Shown: positions 1-8,088 of the stretch, piece by piece
How positions within the stretch are numbered: the first letter of the stretch is position 1
How the letters are laid out: each line of letters begins with the position of its first letter
Assembly (NCBI RefSeq): GCF_008806955.1
Contig: NZ_CP031727.1
Coordinates: 2,370,001 to 2,434,000, forward strand
Direction of reading: 5' to 3'
DNA length: 64,000 nucleotides
Origin: Cellvibrio sp. KY-YJ-3
GTDB taxonomy: Bacteria > Pseudomonadota > Gammaproteobacteria > Pseudomonadales > Cellvibrionaceae
Position numbers and translations under genes: made by a program
Notes under the pieces: model-generated
Seen by the model: the letters and a program-made list of their open reading frames with translations, nothing else
Told to the model about the DNA's origin: nothing
Database searches by the model: none

Positions 1-644
1 CTGATAAAACCTGAGCTGCTGATCAGCGCAATAATTAGTAGCGATGTACTCACCGCCTGCGCCATGCTCACCGCACTCAGTGCCAGCAGCAGCGGCACAA
101 TTAAAAACCCGCCGCCCACACCAAACAGACCCGATAAAACTCCAACCACTAAACCGCCGATCAGCAAACCACTCACACATCGTGGCCGCAATTCAAATTG
201 GCCGGTGGGATTGAGATTGCACAGGTGATCCGGGCTGGGTGTGTTGGCAAAATTGCCAGCGCGAACGACCAATGCCGCCTGTGGATTTTTTTGCGCATTT
301 ATCCACATGCGCAGCGCAATCATGGCAGCGAGTAAGCTGAAGCCGCTAATTAACCATAGCTCACTGAGCTGCAGGCCCAGCCATTTTCCGGCGGGTGCAC
401 TGAGTGCGCCGCTAATCGCCAAAATCAGCCCCGGCTGCCAAAGAATGGGGGATTGGTTGCGCGCCAGTGAGTTGCGCAAGCTGGCGTAGAGTGTGCTGAC
501 GGCAACCGCACCTAACGAAATACCCGTGGCATCGACCATGGACATGCCGCCCAGCAATAACAGCAGCGGCACGGCAAATACCGAGCCGCCAGCGCCGGTG
601 AGGCCGAGAATTAACCCAATTAATAACCCAATCAGCAGCAACAC
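1..644 (-). CDS. TauE/SafE-family sulfite/sulfonate exporter (partial, runs off the left edge)
   Basis: Inner-membrane anion exporter of the TauE/SafE type, probably moving sulfite or another small sulfur compound out of the cell. The reading frame opens at a GTG at 644, seven to eight bases after a GAGGA ribosome site, and stays open to base 1; about 214 residues are visible and the C-terminus is missing. The N-terminus LLIGLLIGLILGLTGAGGS and the internal repeat GVLSGLFGVGGGFLIVPLL are the two glycine-rich signature segments of the family, separated by several hydrophobic helices. It is the last visible gene of a minus-strand operon behind the ArsR repressor and the rhodanese, a grouping known from BigR/SqrR persulfide-response operons. 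Substrate is inferred from that context only. Confidence 0.88.
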   Translation of the reverse strand, partial: MLLLIGLLIGLILGLTGAGGSVFAVPLLLLLGGMSMVDATGISLGAVAVSTLYASLRNSLARNQSPILWQPGLILAISGALSAPAGKWLGLQLSELWLISGFSLLAAMIALRMWINAQKNPQAALVVRAGNFANTPSPDHLCNLNPTGQFELRPRCVSGLLIGGLVVGVLSGLFGVGGGFLIVPLLLALSAVSMAQAVSTSLLIIALISSSGFI

Positions 645-698
645 GTTTTTATTCCTCGCATGAGGTCATAAATAGCTCGCGTTATGTGTTTCCGGTGT

Positions 699-1229
699 TT
701 ATTTATTCCAGGGCGCTTTGGCGATCAGCATTCCCATGGGGCAAATATCGGTTACACCGGCAAACACCAGCCCCGCGCCGACAAACGCCGACAAACCATA
801 AAACGCCGGGTTAAACCAAGTGCCCAATACCGCGCCGGTGATCACTAATAAACCGGCGGCGATACGCACCTGGCGCTCCAGTGGAATCACTTTTTTCCCC
901 TGTGCGGCCAGCGGAATATTGGATTGTTTGACCGCATTCATGCCGCCTTCAATAACCACCAGTTCGGCGTCGAGCTTGCCTTTTAACTGATCCGCCGCCA
1001 TTTCGGCGCGTTTGCCGCCCTGGCACAGCAGATAAACGACCTTGCCATCTTTACCGCTTTTGGCGATCTCGGCTTGCAGGCGTTCGGGGGTTAAATCATG
1101 CAGGGGAATATGCAGGCAGTCGGGCAGGCCAGCCGCTTTTACCTCGGCGGTGGTGCGCACATCCAAAATGCACAGATCGGCGGTTCTGTTGGCCATTAAA
1201 TCTACCGGGTGAATACGTTTGTGGCTCAT
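699..1229 (-). CDS. Rhodanese-domain protein with C-terminal DUF2892 membrane segment (YgaP-like)
   Basis: Membrane-anchored sulfurtransferase. Residues about 5-105 form a rhodanese domain whose active-site loop reads LLCQGGKR, with the catalytic cysteine at residue 69. Residues about 110-170 are a DUF2892-type hydrophobic hairpin (PLERQVRIAAGLLVITGAVL onwards), the same two-part layout as E. coli YgaP. A second in-frame ATG lies at 1235, but a GAGG ribosome site ends only one base before it and is correctly spaced for the ATG at 1229, so the shorter form (176 residues) is preferred. It lies 25 bases after the ArsR gene and 55 bases before the TauE gene, all on one strand. Likely handles persulfide sulfur during sulfide stress. 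Confidence 0.9.
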   Translation of the reverse strand: MSHKRIHPVDLMANRTADLCILDVRTTAEVKAAGLPDCLHIPLHDLTPERLQAEIAKSGKDGKVVYLLCQGGKRAEMAADQLKGKLDAELVVIEGGMNAVKQSNIPLAAQGKKVIPLERQVRIAAGLLVITGAVLGTWFNPAFYGLSAFVGAGLVFAGVTDICPMGMLIAKAPWNK

Positions 1230-1254
1230 GGTCATACCTCGTGGCTGTAATGAA

Positions 1255-1584
1255 TCAAGATGGATCAGTAGGGCAGTAAATGGATTGCAGCACGGCGATA
1301 ACTTGTGTCGCTTCGTTGCCCTCCAGCCGGTAGTAAACGGTCTGCGCTTCTTTGCGTGTGCTGACCAATCCGGCTTCGCGCAAACTGGCTAAATGTTGCG
1401 AGAGGGCAGATTGGCTCAAGGGCACTCTTTCGTTTAATTCGCCGACAGACATTTCACCGCCGATCAATGTGCACATAATCATCAAGCGGTTTTCATTGGC
1501 CAGCGCCTTGAGCAGGCCCGCTGCCGCTTGGGCGTGGCTTTGCATATCGGAAAGGCGGCTTAGGTTGATCTGGGGTGTGTTCAT
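1255..1584 (-). CDS. ArsR-family repressor of the BigR/SqrR/YgaV persulfide-sensing type
   Basis: Winged-helix repressor of 109 residues. The helix-turn-helix is around residues 46-72 (MSVGELNERVPLSQSALSQH), followed by the beta-wing STRKEAQTVYYRLEG. Only two cysteines occur, C38 (IMCTL) and C104 (IYCPT), 66 residues apart. That is the spacing of the reactive pair in SqrR/BigR-type proteins, which form a disulfide or tetrasulfide and release DNA when persulfide is present. It heads an operon with a rhodanese and a TauE exporter, matching the regulator-rhodanese pairing of E. coli ygaVP. It probably represses its own operon through the palindrome at 1628-1649. Persulfide sensing is inferred from the cysteine pattern and context. 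Confidence 0.9.
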   Translation of the reverse strand: MNTPQINLSRLSDMQSHAQAAAGLLKALANENRLMIMCTLIGGEMSVGELNERVPLSQSALSQHLASLREAGLVSTRKEAQTVYYRLEGNEATQVIAVLQSIYCPTDPS

Positions 1585-1627
1585 GGGAGATCCTCGGTTG
1601 TCATGAAAATAGTTTATTAGTATTTAT

Positions 1628-1649
1628 TAAATTAGCAATATCTAATTTA
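1628..1649. promoter_or_regulatory. Palindromic operator upstream of the ArsR-rhodanese-TauE operon
   Basis: A perfect inverted repeat with arms TAAATTAG and CTAATTTA separated by six bases sits 44-65 bases upstream of the ArsR start in a very AT-rich stretch. ArsR-family repressors of the BigR type bind AT-rich imperfect palindromes that overlap their own promoter, so this is the expected autoregulatory site. The sequence shows only the palindrome; binding is inferred. Confidence 0.7.
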
Positions 1650-1824
1650 GTTATTTTTAATTTTGCTGCCTGATTTTGCTGCAGGAGGTTGAGTCGCAGC
1701 TTTGGGATAACGCAATCGACCAACACATGGGTTTGGCTTGTGCTGGATCAAAAAAGAGAAATGTTGTTTTTGATGACAGCGCAACTGCGCCATTCTGGGC
1801 TAGGCTGAGAGTACAAAACTGGGC

Positions 1825-3525
1825 TTGAACAAAAGTGGGGTAGCTGTGGAGCGGTGGAAAAAAATTCATGGGCTTGGGCGCTTGCGCCATGAGTTCCTTG
1901 ATCAAATTTGGCGCCACCTCGCTTGGTTGACTCTCATCCTGATCCCCCTGTCGTTATTTCGTATCAAATTTACTGGCTGGTTACCGCTCTACGGGGTGCA
2001 CCTTGGGCTTGCCACGGCGGTGGTGTTGATTGCGTTTTATCGCCAGCGCTTACCCATTCGCTACAAAGCTCCTCTGTTGATCGGGGTGTTTTGGATGGTA
2101 GGGGTGAGCGGGGTATTCAATTTTGGTTTGGCCTCCGCCGGGCTCTGGTGGTTGATGATGGGCGCGGTGGTGAGTGGTGCGGTCTATTCCCTGCGTCACG
2201 GTATTGTGATGGGCATCGCTGTGTTGTTGGTGCTGCTGTTATTTATGCTTGCGTTTGCGACAGGGCTGTTGGAGCCACGGGCCGACCTCAATCGCTACAA
2301 CGCTCACCCGGCTGCCTGGGTAAATATGGTCGTGGGCACGGCGCTGTGTATTGCGGTGGTGGTGCGCTCAATTGTTCTTTATCACCATTCACTGGTGCGC
2401 GAAACGGAGCATCGTTTTCAGCAATGGGTGGAGGACATGCCCACCGCTATGCTGGTGCTGGATAGCGATGCACAGGTGTCTTTTGCCAATAGTCGCGCGC
2501 GCGACATCTTGGGTTACTCCAGTAGCTTGAACTACTCAGAACGCATAGTGCTGAACCACTTGGGGCATTTTTATCGCGCGGGCACCGATACGCCATATCC
2601 CCTGGACGAACTGCCGCCAATCCGCGCGCTCAAGGGGGAGCCGGCGATGGTTGACGATGTGGATCTGGTGGTTGATGGGCGCCGCACCAGTTTGCAGATA
2701 TGGGGTAAACCTGGTGTGGATTGGCGCGGCAATACCCGTTTTGCCATTACCACGCTGGAGGATATTACCGAGCGCCGCCGTGCGGAAACCATGAAAAGTG
2801 AGTTTGTGGCCACGGTCAGTCACGAATTGCGTACACCGCTTACCTCTATTCGCGGTTCATTGGGGTTGTTGAAATCCAACGCGCTGGGTGAACTGCCGGA
2901 GAAAATGCAGTCGGTAGTGAATATCGCCAGCACCAATACTGACCGTTTACTGCTGTTGATTAATGACATTCTGGATATGCAGAAAATCGCCACAGGGCAT
3001 ATGAGCTTTAGCATAGCGCCCGTCAAAATCATGCCTTTGCTGATGCGTTTAAAGGATGAGTTGAGCGCTTATGCCCATCAGTTTGGCGTTAGCTATTTTA
3101 TTAGTGAAGGCGTGGCAGAACAGGAAGCGGTGTTGGGGGATGAGAACCGGCTCATTCAGGCACTGGGTAATTTAATGTCCAATGCCGCCAAGTTTTCACC
3201 GCCCGGCGCCAGCGTTACCCTGGCGGTGAGGCTGACCGATGATGCGCACCTGTGTATTTCAGTGCGCGATCAGGGGCTGGGTATACCGGAAGATTTCAAA
3301 GCCCATATTTTTGAACCTTTTAGTCAGGCCGATACCTCCAGCAAGCGCAATAAAGGGGGCACCGGCTTGGGCTTGGCCATCACCAAAGACCTGATTGAAC
3401 GGCAGCAGGGCAGTATTCATTTTGTCAGCGAGCCGGGCGAAGGCACCTGCTTTTATGTCACCTTGCCCCGCGCGTTGGGCGGGGTAGCTGAATTGCCTCC
3501 ATCAACTCCCCTGAAAGAAATGTAA
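1825..3525 (+). CDS. Membrane PAS-domain sensor histidine kinase
   Basis: Two-component sensor kinase of about 566 residues. The N-terminal third (residues about 30-190) has roughly six hydrophobic helices with little periplasmic loop. A PAS domain follows (about 200-315, beginning near EDMPTAMLVLDSDAQVSFAN). The kinase core is complete: H-box VSHELRTPL with the phospho-accepting H333, N-box LGNLMSNAAKFS, G1 box DQGLGIP, F box IFEPFSQ and G2 box GGTGLGLAI. No HAMP domain or receiver domain is present and no response regulator lies next to it, so it is an orphan kinase. The start is uncertain: a TTG at 1825 is used here, but a GTG at 1846 is equally possible and neither has a convincing ribosome site. 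Confidence 0.88.
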   Translation: MNKSGVAVERWKKIHGLGRLRHEFLDQIWRHLAWLTLILIPLSLFRIKFTGWLPLYGVHLGLATAVVLIAFYRQRLPIRYKAPLLIGVFWMVGVSGVFNFGLASAGLWWLMMGAVVSGAVYSLRHGIVMGIAVLLVLLLFMLAFATGLLEPRADLNRYNAHPAAWVNMVVGTALCIAVVVRSIVLYHHSLVRETEHRFQQWVEDMPTAMLVLDSDAQVSFANSRARDILGYSSSLNYSERIVLNHLGHFYRAGTDTPYPLDELPPIRALKGEPAMVDDVDLVVDGRRTSLQIWGKPGVDWRGNTRFAITTLEDITERRRAETMKSEFVATVSHELRTPLTSIRGSLGLLKSNALGELPEKMQSVVNIASTNTDRLLLLINDILDMQKIATGHMSFSIAPVKIMPLLMRLKDELSAYAHQFGVSYFISEGVAEQEAVLGDENRLIQALGNLMSNAAKFSPPGASVTLAVRLTDDAHLCISVRDQGLGIPEDFKAHIFEPFSQADTSSKRNKGGTGLGLAITKDLIERQQGSIHFVSEPGEGTCFYVTLPRALGGVAELPPSTPLKEM

Positions 3526-3599
3526 AGCTTGCCGGGCGGGTTGATCCGCGAGTTTCTTTGGCGCGTAGAACCACCTATCTATTACAACAGGTAATGATC

Positions 3600-4874
3600 A
3601 TGGCTGGTTCTTATAACGTGGTTTTAGTCTTCGCCTCCTACTGTGTGGCGGTCATCGCCTCTTACACTGCTATTTATTTTGGTACCCGGGTATTCAGCTT
3701 GAGCGGGGGTTCGCGCCGTTTCTGGTTGGGCATGGGGGCTCTGTGTTTGGGTAGCGGTATTTGGTCTATGCATTTTGTGGGCATGAGCGCTTACACCATG
3801 CCGATGCATATGCACATGACGTTCAGTGCGACTTTAACCCTGCTCTCCTGGATTCCCGCCGTGCTGGCCTCGGCCCTCGCTCTTTATGTTATTACCCTTT
3901 CCAAGGTCTCCCTAAAAACTATCGCCTCCAGTGCCTTGATTATGGGCGCGGGTATTTTTGCTATGCATTATGGCGGCATGTACGCCATGCAAATGCACCC
4001 CGGTATTGAATACAACACCTTGTTGGTGATCCTTTCGGGAGTGATTGCGGTTGTCGCTTCCGGCGCAGCGCTGGTGATTTGCCGCAAGGTGCGCGATGTT
4101 CCCCCGCAGTATGCCCTGCTGACCAAAGTGGTGGCAGCGCTGGTGATGGGTGCGGCAATCTGCGGTATGCACTACACCGGCATGGCGGCGGCGACTTATC
4201 CCGAAGGTGCAACGTCACACCCGGATAATTTGCTGCGCGGCGATTGGATGGGCGTTCCCACGGCGATTGCGGCGAGTATTTTGTTGCTGTTGGCGATTTA
4301 CTCCGCCTACACCGATTTCCGCGCCATGGAGCGCGCCCGCCAGGAGGAGCGCACGCGCAACGAGGCGGCGCGTCAAACCGCCTTTTATGATTCCATCACC
4401 GGTTTGGCTAACCGCTCTTTTTTGGAGGCCAAGGTATTGGAAAAACTCACAGTAACCACTGCTGACACCACACCCGCGCCATTCATGTTGGTCTATTTTG
4501 AGCTGACCGATTATCGCGAGTTGTGGCAGCGTTACGGTGAACCCTATGCCCAGGCACTTACCCAATACGTAGTGGCCGAGTTACAAGCGCAATTGCCCAC
4601 TGCTGAGCTTATCGCCCGTTACAGTGGCAACAGTTACATGGCGATTCTGCCCTCCAACAACCGGCAGATGATCCAGACATTGTTACAACGTGTATCCCGG
4701 CGTTTCAGTGCCACTGTCACCATCAATGGCCAGCCAACTATTTGTAATTGGGGTTTTGGTTACAGTGAGTACCCGGCATCCGGCACCAATAGCCGCAACC
4801 TGATCCGCGCCGCCCAGCGTATCCGCAAATTATCGATGGAGGCGGGTGGTGAGTTGCAGCTGGAGCTGATGTGA
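3600..4874 (+). CDS. MHYT-domain membrane protein with degenerate GGDEF domain
   Basis: Integral membrane sensor of about 424 residues. The N-terminal half has three MHYT repeats (MHFVGM, MHYGGM, MHYTGM), each in a pair of hydrophobic helices; the family is proposed to bind a metal and sense oxygen, CO or NO. The C-terminal half (about 255-420) is GGDEF-like, beginning FYDSITGLANRSFLE, but the catalytic loop reads RYSGNSYMAIL at residues 340-350 instead of GGDEF. No EAL domain follows. It therefore probably cannot make c-di-GMP and may act as a receptor or partner protein. The ATG at 3600 is chosen because an AGGT site lies seven bases before it; the ATG at 3594 is too close. It follows the histidine kinase by 75 bases and may share a pathway with it. 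Confidence 0.85.
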   Translation: MAGSYNVVLVFASYCVAVIASYTAIYFGTRVFSLSGGSRRFWLGMGALCLGSGIWSMHFVGMSAYTMPMHMHMTFSATLTLLSWIPAVLASALALYVITLSKVSLKTIASSALIMGAGIFAMHYGGMYAMQMHPGIEYNTLLVILSGVIAVVASGAALVICRKVRDVPPQYALLTKVVAALVMGAAICGMHYTGMAAATYPEGATSHPDNLLRGDWMGVPTAIAASILLLLAIYSAYTDFRAMERARQEERTRNEAARQTAFYDSITGLANRSFLEAKVLEKLTVTTADTTPAPFMLVYFELTDYRELWQRYGEPYAQALTQYVVAELQAQLPTAELIARYSGNSYMAILPSNNRQMIQTLLQRVSRRFSATVTINGQPTICNWGFGYSEYPASGTNSRNLIRAAQRIRKLSMEAGGELQLELM

Positions 4875-5232
4875 CCGGCTTCGCGTTGTGTGCAGATTTA
4901 TTTTTCGCAGGTTTATTGGTGCGCCAGGTTCGCCTGGCGATGGTTTAGTCATACGTCCCATTTTTATCCAAACCCTTGTGGCACAAGGGCTTCAAGTGCC
5001 GGTATCTATTGAAGGTTTTGCTTGTGGCCGCTGTTGAGTGGCGGCCAGAGGTTCGACTTTTCTCTCCCTTTGCAGATTAAAACACCTTCCGCTGTTCACT
5101 TTTTAAACCCATCAGAGTGGGACGACAGCCACTTTTACCCCTCGTAAACTCCTTTCCGACTGGCAACTCCACGCCGTTTCGGGCCTGCCAGCCGCTATCT
5201 AACAATAACGACAGACAACGAGGAAACATCAG
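4875..5232 (+). promoter_or_regulatory. Long hairpin-rich leader before the di-haem protein gene
   Basis: This 358-base gene-free stretch holds at least four inverted repeats. At 4922-4939, CGCCAGG and CCTGGCG close a TTCG tetraloop. At 4973-4989, CCCTTGT and ACAAGGG enclose three bases. At 5025-5047, TGGCCGC and GCGGCCA enclose nine bases. At 5160-5191, CTGGCA and TGCCAG enclose twenty bases. The first may end transcription of the MHYT gene, although no T-run follows it. The others could form a structured 5' leader. A ribosome site (GAGGA) lies eight bases before the ATG at 5233. No known riboswitch class was recognised. Confidence 0.45.
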
Positions 5233-8034
5233 ATGCGAATTATGCAATTCGGTCGGCGGATGCTATTGGCGCTAGTCGCGCTCAGCAGCGTCTCCGCCAT
5301 AGCGCAAACCATCAATATCAACCCCGTATCGGCCACTGGCAGCACCAGCCTGCAACCGGCCAGCTATGCCATCGACAACATCGGCACCACGCGCTGGGAA
5401 TCCAATCACGGTGTATCACCCAGCTCGCTCACTCTGGATTTAGGCCAGGTCTACAACCTGTCGCAGGTGGTGATTTTGTGGGAGGCCGCCAATGCCGAGC
5501 GCTATGAAATTCTCGGCTCCAATAACAACTCTACCTGGACGCAACTGGCCCTGCGTACCGGCGGCACTTTCGGCAACCGTACCGACACTGTGCTGCTTGC
5601 GGGCAGTTATCGCTACGTGCGGATGAACGCCATCACCCGCAGCGCTGGCAATAACTGGGGCTACTCGATTTTTGAGATGGATGTATTTGGCGCCGTTCCG
5701 GTCGCTTCATCCAGTTCATCTGCCGCGCCCAGCTCATCCGGCAGTTGCGCGCTCGGCTGCGTGACCACCTTGAATAGCACCACCATGCGCGCGACAGTTA
5801 CCGGCGGCGATGTGGTGGATATCCATTACACCGTCAACGGCGGCGCCCAGCAAAACGTGCGGATGAACCTCGCCAACGGTGTATGGACTTACGACATCGG
5901 CGGCTTGCCGGCGGGCGCTGTAGTGCGCGCCAACTTCACCATTATCAAAAATGGTGCGGGGCAGGATACCGAGTGGAAGAATTACACCCTGGGTGCCGGG
6001 TCTTCCAGCCTACCCAGTTCATCGCGGTCAAGTAGCTCAGTGCCCAGCTCAGTACCGCCCAGTAGCAGTTCTATTGCACCACCCAGTTCCAGTTCGGTAG
6101 CCAGCAGTACACCGCTGGGCAACATAGTGCCGCTGTATAACAACACCACGGCGCTGGAACCGGTGATCAAGTTTGATCGCGGTGACGCACTGGTCACCCG
6201 TATTGCCGACCGCGCGCGCGATCGCCATGCCAAGGAAAACCATTTCCAAGCCTACGATCACTACCTCACCTTTTATTGGGAGCAGCGCACGGCAGCTATT
6301 GAGATTGTGGATTACGTCGCCAAAGGCGGTACCACAGTGCGCATGAACGTAGTCACCCAAGGCCGTTTGGATGACCTGCAAGCGGAGAACCGCTGGTTCT
6401 ACATCGGCATGAATACCCTTGCCGAATACTGTGGCAACGGGGTGATGAATCGCATTAACGACTTTAACTACTGGAAGGAAGCCAGCTGGAATTGCCGCGA
6501 GAATCGCCCCATTCAAATTGGCGACCGCTTGGAATTTGAACTCAGCCAATTCCTCGACAAAAACAGCGTGATTCGCGGCCGCGACAACTATTACGGCACC
6601 ACCTATTTGTACATAGTCGGGCAGGGCATAGTGCCGTGGGATGTGACCGACAAGGTTCCGTTTGTGGGCGGTGTTTATAAGCAGCGCGATTCTATGCCCA
6701 TGCCGGCCAATGCCCGTTTGGGTGGCGATACCAGCTTGCACGTACAAATGACCGCCGAGCCCGACGGCCACTTCCAGCAGATGGCGACCAACCTGAGCGC
6801 GGTGAATGGTCAGGCGTTTGTGCTCGGTCGTCGCGTACATCACACCTCCTTTATTAACGGTGGTCACGACGAGAACCCGGAAAACGGTGTTTTCAGTGAG
6901 ATGGTGGGTAAATCCGGCACCCGTTATGTGAGTGATCGCTGCTCGCACTGCCATGAACGCAATGGCCGCGCACCCGTAGCGGCGGTAGGTGAGGCGCTGG
7001 ATCGCTGGGTATTTAAAGTCGGCAATGCACAGGGCAATCCGCATCCACAAATGGGCCGTGTATTGCAACCGCAAGCCAATGGCGGTGCGACCAGCGAAGG
7101 CACTCCGTCCATCGCTTTCTGGACTGAGTCAGGCGGTTTGCGTTCACCCAACTACCAGTTCACCGGCTTGCGCCCCGAGACTTTCTCCGCCCGTTTGGCG
7201 CCGCAGTTAGTGGGTATCGGCCTGCTGGAGGCAATTCCCGAATCCACTATTCTCGCCCGTGAAGATATTAACGACGCCAATGGCGATGGTATTTCCGGTC
7301 GCGCCCAACGCATTGCCGATCCGGTCACCGGGCAAACCCGGTTGGGTCGCTTTGGTTACAAAGCCGGCACTACCAGCGTGAAGCATCAAGTGGCATCGGC
7401 GTTTAATACTGACATGGGGGTGATGACCAGCGTATTGCCGAACCCCGATTGCGGCAGCAGCCAAACCAACTGTGGCCCGAGCGGTTCGGAACTGGCCAAC
7501 CAACATTTGGATAATTTGGTCAAATACGTTGCCTTGCTCGGGGTTCGCCCACAGCGCGACTACAACAACGCGCAGGTCATTAATGGTCGCACCGTGTTTA
7601 ACAATATCGGCTGCGCTGGCTGCCATGTGGAGAGCATGACCACCAGCCAATACCACCCCTTCGCTGAACTGCGCTCGCAAACCATTCGCCCCTATACCGA
7701 CATGCTGTTGCACGACATGGGCCCCGGCCTTGCGGACAATTTGGGTGAAGGCCAAGCCAGCGGCGCCGAATGGCGTACCGCGCCACTCTGGGGCTTGGGT
7801 GTTTCTGCCTGTGTTACCGGTGGTGTGACTGGTCAACCGGGCGGTGTACCTTTTGGGGTGGATGGCAACGAAGTTTGCGTACCTAAAGCCAGCTACTTGC
7901 ACGACGGCCGCGCCCGCACGATTGAAGAGGCCATCCTCTGGCATGGCGGTGAAGGTCAAAACGCCAAAAACAATTATTCGGCCTTATCCGCCAGCCAAAA
8001 ACAGGATCTGCTGCGCTTCCTGCAATCGCTGTAA
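5233..8034 (+). CDS. Secreted discoidin/CBM32-like protein fused to a di-haem c-type cytochrome oxidoreductase domain
   Basis: A 933-residue exported redox protein. Order of parts: signal peptide ending near residue 25 (ALSSVSAIAQ); F5/8 type C (discoidin, CBM32-like) domain about 26-153; serine linker; a small beta domain with a CALGC pair about 170-250; a second serine/proline linker to about 292; an unassigned beta-rich domain about 295-470; and a COG3488/DUF1111-type di-haem oxidoreductase region to the end. Two covalent haem sites are visible, CSHCH at residues 570-574 and CAGCH at 794-798. The layout suggests an electron-transfer protein tethered to polysaccharide, comparable in concept to the CBM-bearing redox proteins of Cellvibrio and Saccharophagus proposed to feed lytic polysaccharide monooxygenases. 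The partner is unknown. A strong terminator follows at 8063-8088. Confidence 0.85.
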   Translation: MRIMQFGRRMLLALVALSSVSAIAQTININPVSATGSTSLQPASYAIDNIGTTRWESNHGVSPSSLTLDLGQVYNLSQVVILWEAANAERYEILGSNNNSTWTQLALRTGGTFGNRTDTVLLAGSYRYVRMNAITRSAGNNWGYSIFEMDVFGAVPVASSSSSAAPSSSGSCALGCVTTLNSTTMRATVTGGDVVDIHYTVNGGAQQNVRMNLANGVWTYDIGGLPAGAVVRANFTIIKNGAGQDTEWKNYTLGAGSSSLPSSSRSSSSVPSSVPPSSSSIAPPSSSSVASSTPLGNIVPLYNNTTALEPVIKFDRGDALVTRIADRARDRHAKENHFQAYDHYLTFYWEQRTAAIEIVDYVAKGGTTVRMNVVTQGRLDDLQAENRWFYIGMNTLAEYCGNGVMNRINDFNYWKEASWNCRENRPIQIGDRLEFELSQFLDKNSVIRGRDNYYGTTYLYIVGQGIVPWDVTDKVPFVGGVYKQRDSMPMPANARLGGDTSLHVQMTAEPDGHFQQMATNLSAVNGQAFVLGRRVHHTSFINGGHDENPENGVFSEMVGKSGTRYVSDRCSHCHERNGRAPVAAVGEALDRWVFKVGNAQGNPHPQMGRVLQPQANGGATSEGTPSIAFWTESGGLRSPNYQFTGLRPETFSARLAPQLVGIGLLEAIPESTILAREDINDANGDGISGRAQRIADPVTGQTRLGRFGYKAGTTSVKHQVASAFNTDMGVMTSVLPNPDCGSSQTNCGPSGSELANQHLDNLVKYVALLGVRPQRDYNNAQVINGRTVFNNIGCAGCHVESMTTSQYHPFAELRSQTIRPYTDMLLHDMGPGLADNLGEGQASGAEWRTAPLWGLGVSACVTGGVTGQPGGVPFGVDGNEVCVPKASYLHDGRARTIEEAILWHGGEGQNAKNNYSALSASQKQDLLRFLQSL

Positions 8035-8062
8035 ATTTTCTGCTAGTGATTTTCTCCCTTGT

Positions 8063-8088
8063 GCCCCGGCTTGCCGGGGCTTTTTTTT
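8063..8088 (+). terminator. Rho-independent terminator of the di-haem protein gene
   Basis: Perfect 8-bp stem GCCCCGGC / GCCGGGGC with a two-base loop, followed by eight T residues. Its T-run overlaps the last bases of the convergent esterase gene. Confidence 0.92.

Noticed and set aside
1657-1917. 86-codon minus-strand frame upstream of the histidine kinase
   Set aside because: It overlaps the kinase start and has no family features.
4875-5232. Known c-di-GMP (GEMM) riboswitch in the leader of the di-haem gene
   Set aside because: The conserved core of that riboswitch was looked for and not found; only generic hairpins are visible.
6049-7959. Two long open frames on the minus strand opposite the di-haem protein gene (341 and 250 codons)
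   Set aside because: They lie fully inside a coherent gene with signal peptide, linkers and haem motifs; the opposite-strand peptides have no recognisable domain and come from the codon bias of the real gene.
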